57,680 nucleotides of DNA from Planctomycetota bacterium (lineage in GTDB: Bacteria; Planctomycetota; UBA1135; UBA2386), in assembly GCA_028281765.1 (NCBI GenBank), contig JANQJF010000042.1:1-57680 (forward strand), given 5' to 3'. Made by a program: the position numbers and the translations under genes. Numbering within the stretch: position 1 is the first letter of the stretch; each line of letters starts with the position of its first letter. Below the pieces are notes generated by a model. That model was not told the DNA's origin. It was given only the letters and a program-made list of their open reading frames with translations, and did not search any database. This document shows positions 28,305-36,712 of this stretch, piece after piece.

Positions 28305-30203
28305 ATGCCGACCATGATCCGCAGCCCGATCTCCACGATCTTCGCGATCGTGGCCGCCCTATGGCTCGTGCCCCTCGTTTCCGCCCAAGACGGCGCGACG
28401 GGGAACGACTCCAAACTGACGATCTCGGCCCGTTTCGATCCACCGAAGGCGAAGCCCGGCAACGAAGTCGACCTCGTGGTCGAGGTCGAGGTCGCCGACG
28501 GCTGGCACGTCTACGGCTCCGAGGAGACGATGGCCGACCCGATCAGCCTCGAGGTCGCGGAGACCTTCGGCGTCGAGACGGTGGGCGAGACGCGGATCCC
28601 CACCGGCGAACTCCATCTCACAGGCACGATGGAGTCGTTCTGGATCGAGGGCAAGTTCGAGATGCGGCAACGGATGCGCATCGACGAGGACGAAGGCGAA
28701 GGCGAGCTGTCCGTCGAAGCCACGATCGATTACCTCGTCTGTGATCACGCCGTGTGCCTCCCGCCAGCGTCCGAGACGGTCGAGGCGACCCTCGAGATCC
28801 TCGACCCCGAGGCCGAGGTCGAAGTCGCCGCGCCGACACCTCCCGCAGACGACGTCGCCAGGGCGGACACCGGCAGCAAGAAGCCGAAGGGCGACGCCAT
28901 CGGCTGGGGCGAACTGCTCCTACTCGCGATCGGCGCCGGCCTCCTCGCGCTCGCGATGCCGTGCACCTACCCGATGGTGCCGATCACGTTCTCGTTCTTC
29001 ACGAAGCAGGCCGAAGCTCGCGGTGGCAACGTCCTGCCGCTCGCGCTGACCTACGGCCTCGGCATCGTCTCGATCTTCGTGCTCATCGGCGTGCTGGCCG
29101 CGCCGGTGATCGTGCCGTTCGCGACCCACTGGCTGACGAACGCCGTCATCGGCATCGTGTTCGTCATCTTCGCGTTCGCGCTGTTCGGCATGATCACGCT
29201 CGAGCCGCCGCGCTTCCTGCAGGACTTCGCCGGGAGCGCCTCGCAGAAGGGCGGCTACGTCGGCGTGTTCCTGATGGGCCTCTGCCTCGTCGTGTCGTCG
29301 TTCACCTGCACCGTCCCGTTCGTCGGCACGATGTTGAGCCTGAGCGCCCAAGGCGGCATCCTCAAGGTCGTCGTCGGCATGGCCGCGTTCGGCCTGACGA
29401 TGGCGCTACCGTTCGTCGCGCTGGCGCTGATTCCGGGCAAGGTGAGCGCGATGCCGCGCGCCGGCGAGTGGATGAACACGCTCAAGGTCACGCTCGGCTT
29501 CGTCGAGCTCGCGGCGGCCCTGAAGTTCTTCTCGAACGTCGACCTGGTCGTGAACAACGGCGTCGCCGACGCCTGGATCAGCCGCGAGCTCTTCGCCGCG
29601 ATTTGGGCCGTGATCTTCGTGATCACCGCCCTCTACCTGATCGGCATCTTCTCCCGCGGCAAGAAGATCGGGATGAAGCAGCGGCTCGCCGGCCTCGCGT
29701 TCGCCGCGTTCGCGTTCTTCTGCGGCGTCGGCGCCACGGGCCGCCCGGTCGGCTTCGTGCTGACGGCAATCTTCCCGCCGTCCCTGCACGAGACGCGCCA
29801 CGAACTGGTCCTGGAAGACCTCGAGGACGCGTTCTCCAAAGCGATCGCCCAGGACAAACTGCTCCTGCTCAACTTCACCGGCCTCACTTGAGTGAACTGC
29901 CGCGTCGTGGAAGAGCAAGTCTTCCCGCGATCGGCGGTCGCCGATCTCCTCGAAGAAGGGTACGTCGAAGGTCGTCTGCACATCGAGAACCAACGCGATC
30001 GAGAGCAGACGTCCGAAGCTGAGTTCCAGCGGTTCCTGAAGTTGCGAGACGAACACGTTGGAACGCAAGCCATCCCGGCCTACGTCGTGCTTGATCCCAA
30101 GTCCGGTGAGGCCAAGGCTTTTTACCAACTGCCGGGTGCCGATCCGGACGTATGGGAAGCGGACTTCGTGCGCATTCTCGAAGCCGCGCGCAAGACACCC
30201 TGA
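28305..30203 (+). CDS. dsbD: Thiol:disulfide interchange protein DsbD, candidate selenoprotein (in-frame TGA = Sec529)
   Basis: Read through one in-frame TGA (29889-29891), the protein has 632 residues. Order: signal peptide (IFAIVAALWLVPLVSA); N-terminal immunoglobulin-like DsbD domain with the Cys pair YLVCDHAVCLPP; an eight-helix transmembrane domain with the paired membrane cysteines MPCTYPMVPI and SFTCTVPFVG; and a C-terminal thioredoxin domain. DsbD carries electrons from cytoplasmic thioredoxin to periplasmic thiol proteins. Just before the TGA the chain reads LLLLNFTGLT, just after it VNCRVVEEQVF; the family norm is FTG-x2-C-x2-CR, so the TGA replaces exactly the first Cys of CxxC. 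The remaining 104 codons complete the fold, with cis-Pro in QAIPAYVVLD. A stem-loop follows at 29906-29927. If the TGA were a stop the protein would lose its thioredoxin domain. Start could also be ATG 28314. Sec is inferred; the sel genes are not in view. Confidence 0.85.
29906..29927 (+). promoter_or_regulatory. Candidate bacterial SECIS stem-loop in dsbD
   Basis: A perfect 6-bp stem GGAAGA (29909-29914) / TCTTCC (29920-29925) closes a 5-nt loop GCAAG. Two further G-C pairs (29906-29907 with 29926-29927) lie below a single bulged U at 29908. The loop begins 23 nt after the TGA (29889-29891) and its first base is G. Known bacterial SECIS elements follow their UGA at a similar short distance, have a G at the start of the apical loop and, in E. 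coli fdhF, a bulged U below the upper stem. Loop position two is C rather than U. The fit is structural, by eye. Confidence 0.6.
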
Positions 30204-30345
30204 CCGCGGCACGCCGAGCGCGCGGTCTCGATTCCGTGCGCTCGATCTGTGAAGATCGGCGAAGCTCCACCCGGAGTCGGGAATTGCGTCACACCACGCT
30301 CGGTCCTGGCTCAGCGTGAGCAGCCGTCCTCGCCGATACAACCCC

Positions 30346-32436
30346 ATGACCGCAACCGACACCGCGAACCCCCTGCTCGACCGTCACGGTCTGCCGCGCT
30401 TCGACTCGATCGACTCCAGCCACGTCGAACCCGCGATTCGGGGCGCGCTCCAGAGACTCGAAACCGGTCTGGCCGACCTCGAGAAGAACGTCGAGCCGAC
30501 GTGGCCCGGCCTCGTCGAGCCGCTCGAGCTGCTCTGCGAAGAACTGCGATACGCATGGAGCGTCGTCGGGCACCTGATGGGCGTCGCGAACAGCGACGAC
30601 CTACGGACCGCGCACGAAAGCGTCCAGGCGGACGTGGTCAAAGCGTTCACGCGCCTGTCGCAGAGCGAACCCCTCTACCGCGCCGCGGTCGCGATGCGCG
30701 ACGGTCCGGGCTTCGACCAGCTCGAGCCCGCGCAGAAGCGCATCGTAGAGAAGATGATCCAGAGCGCCGAGCTCGCGGGCATCGCCCTCGAAGGCACGGA
30801 CCGCGAACGCTTCAACGAGATCCAGCAAGAGCTCGCCGAGCTGTCGACGAAGTTCTCGAACGCGGTGCTCGACGCGAACAAGGCGTTCGCGATGACGCTC
30901 GAGGACGCCGCGGACATCGACGGCTGCCCCCCGAGTCTGCTCGAGCTCGCGGCGCAGGCCGCGGCCGAAGCCGGAGCCGATGGCGCGACGGCCGAGAACG
31001 GCCCATGGCGCATCACGCTCGACATGCCGCTCTTCGGCCCGTTCATGCAGCACGCGCGCCGCCGGGATCTCCGCGAGAAGCTCTATCGCGGCTTCATCGC
31101 GCGCGCCGGCGAAGGCGCGTTCGACAACCGCGAACGCATCGACCGCATCCTCGCCCTGCGCGGCGAACGCGCCAAGCTCCTCGGGTACGAGAGCCCGGCC
31201 AACGCCAGCCTCGCGACCAAGATGGCCTCCGACGTCGACGAGGTGATGACGCTGCTCGAGGAGCTGCGCGTCGCGTCGTATTCGAAGGCCGAAGACGACC
31301 TCCGCGAAGTGCGCGAATACGCGAAGGCCAACGAACAGGCCGAAGACATCGCGAACTGGGACGTCGCGTTCTGGTCGGAGCGCATCCGCGAGGAGAAGTT
31401 CTCGTTCACGGACGAACAGCTCCGCCCGTACTTCCCGCTGCCAAAGGTCCTCGACGGACTCTTCGCGCTCAGCAAGAGACTGTTCGGAATCACGATCGAA
31501 CCGGCGGACGGCGAGACTCCGGTCTGGCACGACGACGTGCGCTTCTTCCGCATCCGCGACGAGAACGGCGAAGAGCAGGCCGCGTTCTTCCTCGACCCCT
31601 ACTCGCGTCCCGCGACCAAGCGGGGCGGCGCGTGGATGGACGAATGCGTCGGCCGCAGCCGACTGCACAAGGCGCAGTCGGGTGGCCCGCGCCTGCCGGT
31701 CGCCTACCTGGTCTGCAACGGCACGCCTCCGGTCGGCGACAAGCCGTCGTTGATGAGCTTCCGCGACGTCGAGACGCTGTTCCACGAGTTCGGACACGGC
31801 CTGCAGCACATGCTGACGAAGGTCGACTTCGACAGCGCCGCGGGCATCCAGGGCGTCGAGTGGGACGCGGTCGAGCTGCCGAGCCAGTTCATGGAGAACT
31901 GGTGCTACCACCGCCCGACGCTGCTCGGTTTCAGCGGCCACTACGAAACCGGCGAGCCTCTGCCCGAAGAGCTGTTCGACAAGATCGTCGCCGCGCGCAC
32001 CTACCGCGGCGGGACCGCGATGCTGCGTCAGCTCTACTTCGGCATGACCGACATGGCGCTGCACCACGGATACGACCCGGGCCGCGACGGCTCGCCGTTC
32101 GACGTGCAGCGCAAGATCGCCGAGAAGACCACGGTTCTGCCGCCGCTGCCGGAGGACCGCTTCTTGTGCTCCTTCTCGCACATCTTCGCGGGCGGGTACG
32201 CTGCGGGCTACTACAGCTACAAGTGGGCCGAGGTGCTGAGCGCGGACGCATTCAGCGCTTTCGAAGAAGCCGGGCTCGGCAACGACACCGCGATCGCGGA
32301 GACCGGCCGCCGCTTCCGTGACACCGTGCTCGGCCTCGGCGGTAGCCAGCACCCGATGGACGTGTTCGTCGCGTTCCGCGGTCGCCAGCCGAAGACCGAC
32401 GCACTGCTGCGGCACACGTTCCCGGCGACGAGCTAG
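30346..32436 (+). CDS. prlC: Oligopeptidase A (M3 family zinc metallopeptidase)
   Basis: The 696-aa protein has the standard length. The zinc motif HEFGH is at 480-484 (ETLFHEFGHGLQHML), and the third ligand Glu is in the following GVEWDAVELPSQFMENW block. The C-terminal substrate-closing loop is recognisable (HIFAGGYAAGYYSYKWAEVL). It is a cytosolic enzyme that trims short peptides, including cleaved signal peptides downstream of SppA-type proteases; an sppA gene lies in the divergent operon nearby. ATG 30346 is preferred over GTG 30316 because the family N terminus begins close to it. A 142-nt gap separates it from dsbD. Confidence 0.94.
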   Translation: MTATDTANPLLDRHGLPRFDSIDSSHVEPAIRGALQRLETGLADLEKNVEPTWPGLVEPLELLCEELRYAWSVVGHLMGVANSDDLRTAHESVQADVVKAFTRLSQSEPLYRAAVAMRDGPGFDQLEPAQKRIVEKMIQSAELAGIALEGTDRERFNEIQQELAELSTKFSNAVLDANKAFAMTLEDAADIDGCPPSLLELAAQAAAEAGADGATAENGPWRITLDMPLFGPFMQHARRRDLREKLYRGFIARAGEGAFDNRERIDRILALRGERAKLLGYESPANASLATKMASDVDEVMTLLEELRVASYSKAEDDLREVREYAKANEQAEDIANWDVAFWSERIREEKFSFTDEQLRPYFPLPKVLDGLFALSKRLFGITIEPADGETPVWHDDVRFFRIRDENGEEQAAFFLDPYSRPATKRGGAWMDECVGRSRLHKAQSGGPRLPVAYLVCNGTPPVGDKPSLMSFRDVETLFHEFGHGLQHMLTKVDFDSAAGIQGVEWDAVELPSQFMENWCYHRPTLLGFSGHYETGEPLPEELFDKIVAARTYRGGTAMLRQLYFGMTDMALHHGYDPGRDGSPFDVQRKIAEKTTVLPPLPEDRFLCSFSHIFAGGYAAGYYSYKWAEVLSADAFSAFEEAGLGNDTAIAETGRRFRDTVLGLGGSQHPMDVFVAFRGRQPKTDALLRHTFPATS

Positions 32437-32525
32437 GCGACCGAGTGCCGCTCACTGTGCAGACGCAGCCAATTCCCGCTATGCTCTGAGGTGGCTCACC
32501 TCGAGCACATCGAACGAGCGGGAAA

Positions 32526-34715
32526 ATGAACCTACTTTCATCCGTAGGAATCGGGGTCTTCGCTTAGGCCCTACTGTCTGTAACGAGCGTCGCCCAGTCC
32601 GCAGCCTGGTCACCAACGCGCGCGTTCTCCGGTTCGCCCGGCAGCTCCGACCGCCCGATGCTCGCGACCGACCTGGCCAGGGGATGCGTCATCAGTTTCG
32701 GGATGCACAAGGCGTCCACGATGATCGCGGACACGTGGGAGTGGGGCGGCACGCATTGGACACCGCGCGACCCGGTTCGCCTGCCGACGGTACGGCGCTC
32801 CGGCACGATGGTGTACGACTCATGGCGACAGGAGACTCTCCTCTTCGGGGGCTTCATCAACAGCACGGCGGCGGCCACCGACTGGACTTGGGACGGTGAG
32901 TCCTGGACACAGTCGGCGCAGGGCATCGCACCGCGCTGGGATACCGCTGGCGCGTTCGACTCCACACGCGGCCGAATCGTCGTCTTCGGAGGACGACTGG
33001 TTGGCACTCTGAACGCTGAGACCTGGGAATACGACGGCTCGTCCTGGGCGCAGCGATTCCCCGCGACGACCCCACCCGCCCGCCATCAACACGCGATGGC
33101 CTACGACGAAGTGCGCCAACGTGTCGTGATGACGGGAGGAACGAGCAACGTGTCCTCCAGCACCGCACCACTCAACGACACCTGGGAGTGGGACGGAAAC
33201 GACTGGATCCCTGGCCCCTCCGCACCCGGCCGGCGTTTCCACCAACTCGTCTACGACGCGGCCCGCCAACGCGTCGTGCAGGCGGGCGGCCGATTGGCCA
33301 ACGGATTCCAGATTCCGGAGACCTGGGAGTTCGATGGATCCCAGTGGTCACTGCGGGCGACGTCCGCACCGTTCTTGCCGCCCCTTCCGTACCACATTTC
33401 GATCGCCCGACACCCGACGACAGGCTCGGCAGTCGCGTTCTCCGACACCGGCGAATTCGTCTGGAACGGCAACGGCTGGGCCTTATCCGGAGTCTCCGAA
33501 AGCATCCCGTCCGGTCGCGGTCTCGTCGCGTGCGCCGATACGCACCGCAACAGAGTGGTGACCAAGGTCGGCGGCCTCACGTCAGAGTGGAACGGTGAAC
33601 GTTGGTCCCAGGGCGTCGTCGGAGGCCCACCCAACGCGGACGGTGCAAGCATGGCTTTCGACAGCGTGCGAAACGTGAGCGTGCTGTTCCGCTTCGGCCA
33701 GACCTGGGAATGGGACGGGAGCTCCTGGACACTCCGCACCCCAGCGTCGAATCCGCCCGCACGAGAACAACCGGCGATGGCATTCGACGCCGCACGCGGA
33801 GAGATCATCCTGTTCGGCGGACTCGGATTCCCATCGGGTTTCCCGACTCCACTCAACGACACTTGGACGTACGACGGCTCGAACTGGACGCAACGCAGCG
33901 GAGGGCCTCCGGGCAGGTTTGATGCAGCCACGGCCTACGACCCGCTGCGGCAACGCGTAGTCATGTTCGGTGGCTCCGACTTCGGCGGACTCCTGGGCGA
34001 CACTTGGGAGTGGAACGGGACCAACTGGACACCGATGAGTCCTGCCACGTCACCGACTCCACGCTTCGGATCCGCGATGGCATTCGATGCAACCCGCAAC
34101 GGCGTCGTGATGTTCGGAGGTGGGTTCGGAGGCTTCTCGGCGTCGAATCAGACTTGGATCTGGGACGGGCTGACTTGGAGTCAGATCACGACGTCGGCCG
34201 CACCGCGGGCGCGATATTTCCTCGCCATGGCGTTCGACCCCGTGAACAACGCTCTGCTGACGATCGGCGGCGGCCCGTACGACAACATCTCCGACTCATA
34301 CGCACGAGATTCGTGGATGCTCGGGCCGCCCGACATCGCAGCCGCGACCACGTTGGGAACCGGGTGCGGGACACAGCCACCGGTGATCGGCAGCCCCACG
34401 CCCTACCTCGGCAATCAGGAGTTCGAGATCGAGATTCGAAACCTCCAGGCGAACGCACCCACGGCGGTCGCGTTCGGCACAGGCTTCCAACCGGTTCCGA
34501 TCGGGCCCTGCGCGTACTACCTTCAAAACGCCTACGCCACGCTGGGAACAACCGCGAACGGCTTCGGCGTCGCGAGTGTCGCCGCACCATTGCCAGTGGA
34601 CTTGGCATTGATCGGCACCGAGTACCTTGCACAGGGCTTCGCCATCGGAGCACCAGGGAGCGGATTCCTCGGGATCGACTTCTCTCCGGCACGGAGTCTG
34701 TCGACCGGCAAGTGA
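32526..34715 (+). pseudogene. Secreted kelch-like repeat protein with amber codon in its signal peptide
   Basis: From ATG 32526 the frame gives MNLLSSVGIGVFA, then TAG at 32565-32567, then ALLSVTSVAQSA and an intact long frame to 34715 (729 codons in all). The two parts join into a convincing signal peptide ending near AQSA, so the TAG interrupts codon 14 of what should be one gene. The mature part has about ten 50-residue kelch-like repeats (patterns such as DTWEWDG..W, PPARHQHAMAYD, RQRVVMTGG), which would form a beta-propeller, then a C-terminal tail (from about 600, TTLGTGCGTQPP) of the type shared by secreted proteins here. No good start lies between the TAG and ATG 32658, and that start would lack a signal. 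A true nonsense mutation or a sequencing error are both possible. Confidence 0.75.
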
Positions 34716-34777
34716 TCACGGTCAAGGCGAGACCCGAGGGGCTTGACGTGTCCTGACGATACGGAAGAGCATCCGGT

Positions 34778-35698
34778 ATGCGCTTCCGCACCTGTCTGGT
34801 CTCGATTCTCGTGTTCGCGTGCGGAACGGCCCCGCTCGCTGCCCAATCGCTAACCTCCGTCGTCGCGTTCTCCGTGCACGACGAACCCGTCGACGGTCTC
34901 GGCGACACGTTCAACGCGTCGACGAGCCTGGTCCGGACGCAGAGCACGCGCGCCGACCGCGCGATGCACGAGTTCGACGCGAACCCGATCGCCGGCCAAC
35001 TCATCGTGAGCGCGACGGTGTCCGGCACCGTGTCCGTGAACAACGCGTTCGACAACGGCGTGCGCACGTTCGACTTCGAGCTCTACGCAGGCAACGGGAT
35101 CGCGGACCTCGACGACTACCAGATCCCGGGCACGGTGGTCGGCTCGGGCTCCTACCAGCCGCCGATCGACACGTCCTTCAGCTACTCGTTCGACGTCACC
35201 GCGACGCTGCAGCAGCTGATCGACTGCGGCGCGACCTTCATCGGACTGAAGTGCATCGGGACGTCGAGCCCGAACTTCCCGAACAGCCTGGGCACGCCGA
35301 CGCTCACCGTCACGACCGGCGGCCCGCAGCCGACCTGGACCGACCTGGGCTTCGCGACGGCCGGAACGCACGGCGAACCCCGGCTCGGCGGCGTCGGCAT
35401 CCTGAGTGCGGACAATCCGACGACGCTGTCCGTATGCAACGCACTCCCGAACAGTCCAGGCGTCCTGATCATCGGCCTGTCGCGGATCGACTTCCCGATC
35501 CTCGGCGCCACCCTCGTGCCCTCACCAGACCTCGCTGGGCCGGCTCCCGTCGGACCCGATGGAATGCAGCAGTTCACCGTCGCATTCCCGCCGCCGGGCG
35601 GCGGCGGCATCTCGGTCTACTTCCAGTACTGGGTCGTCGATCCCGCCGCCCCGCAGGGCCTCGCGGTCACGAACGCCGTCAGCGTGATCGCACCTTAG
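34778..35698 (+). CDS. Secreted protein of unknown function with beta-rich C-terminal tail
   Basis: The 306-aa precursor has a clear signal peptide (CLVSILVFACGTAPLAAQ; cleavage after AAQ) and a GGAAGAG ribosome site. The first half is a beta-sandwich-like region with Asp/Thr-rich strands (FDNGVRTFDFELYAGNGIAD). The second half (from about 190, WTDLGFATAGTHGEPRLGG) resembles the C-terminal tails of the neighbouring secreted proteins and may be a shared secretion or surface-attachment module. No catalytic motif was seen. It ends 4 nt inside the convergent gene that follows. Confidence 0.8.
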   Translation: MRFRTCLVSILVFACGTAPLAAQSLTSVVAFSVHDEPVDGLGDTFNASTSLVRTQSTRADRAMHEFDANPIAGQLIVSATVSGTVSVNNAFDNGVRTFDFELYAGNGIADLDDYQIPGTVVGSGSYQPPIDTSFSYSFDVTATLQQLIDCGATFIGLKCIGTSSPNFPNSLGTPTLTVTTGGPQPTWTDLGFATAGTHGEPRLGGVGILSADNPTTLSVCNALPNSPGVLIIGLSRIDFPILGATLVPSPDLAGPAPVGPDGMQQFTVAFPPPGGGGISVYFQYWVVDPAAPQGLAVTNAVSVIAP

Positions 35699-36630
35699 TT
35701 GCTGGTGCGGCGCTGCACCTCGGCGCGGCGCATCGGCATCTTGTCGACCTGGGCGAACACGTCTTCGAGCGACTGCTCCGAATCGGCGCGTCGCTTGACG
35801 ACACCGTCTTTGCCGACGAGCACGACGGCGAACTCACGCTCACCGACGCCAAACTGCTTGCGCAGACCAGCGGCGGCTTCGTGGGTCAGCGGACGACCTT
35901 CGGCGAACGAGCGGCCCTTACCGAACACTCGAAGAAGCGCCATGTCGCGATCATCGAACGCCGCTCGCCGCGATTCGACCGCGGCTACCTGACGCTTCGC
36001 CTGCGCGTCAGCCGCGTCGGGCGCGAAGACCAGCAGCAACCGGTTCTCCCAGGTGTAGTCCTCGATCGTGAACCGCGCATACGCGTGGATCGTGTCGAGC
36101 TCGATCCGGAACGGACCGTCGACCTTGTCCGCGATCGTGACGCCCAACGCCTCGACTCGCGCCGGGTCCGGCGAAGGCATGTCGAGGATGCGACCGCGCC
36201 ACGTCGGCACGAAGTCCGTGAACGGAAGCCACACGTCGCGCCACTGCCCGGCCGTCGTCGCGAACTCCGCTCGATAGGAGACGCCGCGACGCAGCCCGCT
36301 CTGCTGCAGGCGCAGGCTATAGGTCCGCCCGTCGCCACGCACTCGAACACGAATCCCTTCATAGCCCTCGAGCTCGAGCTTCGCCGGGGCGGTTCGGATC
36401 GACGCGAAGCCACCGCCGTTCGTGTTGAGCGTCCCCTCAAACAGTAACGTCCGCTCGAGCGTCCGAAACGAGCCGCTCGAACGGCCGCCCATGACACCGT
36501 CGAGAACGGTGTTCCAGCGCATCGAAACCCCGTCCCCCGCGAAGTTCGTCAGCAGACGGCCGGGTTCGGGAGGAGTTTGCGCTGCGATGGGCATGGTGAA
36601 CAGACAGGAAGCGGTGAGCACGGCCCTCAT
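35695..36630 (-). CDS. Periplasmic CIA30-like plus DUF4174-like two-domain protein
   Basis: The 311-aa precursor has a short signal peptide (AVLTASCLFTMPIAAQ). Residues about 25-190 resemble the CIA30/NADH-ubiquinone assembly beta-jelly-roll family (WNTVLDGVMGGRSSGSF, VWLPFTDFVPTWRGR). Residues about 200-305 match the DUF4174 pattern: NRLLLVFAPDA at the start, VVLVGKDGVVKRR, and the C-terminal DKMPMRRAEVQ. DUF4174 has a thioredoxin-like outline without catalytic cysteines. The combination is worth noting; function is unknown. It starts 82 nt from the divergent SGNH-like gene. Family names are recalled from motif memory, not searched. Confidence 0.75.
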   Translation of the reverse strand: MRAVLTASCLFTMPIAAQTPPEPGRLLTNFAGDGVSMRWNTVLDGVMGGRSSGSFRTLERTLLFEGTLNTNGGGFASIRTAPAKLELEGYEGIRVRVRGDGRTYSLRLQQSGLRRGVSYRAEFATTAGQWRDVWLPFTDFVPTWRGRILDMPSPDPARVEALGVTIADKVDGPFRIELDTIHAYARFTIEDYTWENRLLLVFAPDAADAQAKRQVAAVESRRAAFDDRDMALLRVFGKGRSFAEGRPLTHEAAAGLRKQFGVGEREFAVVLVGKDGVVKRRADSEQSLEDVFAQVDKMPMRRAEVQRRTSN

Positions 36631-36712
36631 GCGAAGGGTTTCGCTGCGCACCCCACCGCGGATGCGGGGATCCCCACAGCATGGCCGAGATCCTCGCCGG
36701 AGCGTAGTCTGA

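Noticed and set aside
29892..30203. A separate small gene starting at GTG 29892, right after the dsbD TGA
   Set aside because: Its sequence is the exact in-frame continuation of the DsbD thioredoxin domain, including the resolving Cys, and it would start in the middle of the active-site motif with no ribosome site. Reading it as part of dsbD is far more economical.
30601..32415. 604-codon minus-strand frame across oligopeptidase A
   Set aside because: Antisense shadow; the plus strand has the HEFGH zinc motif and full family length.
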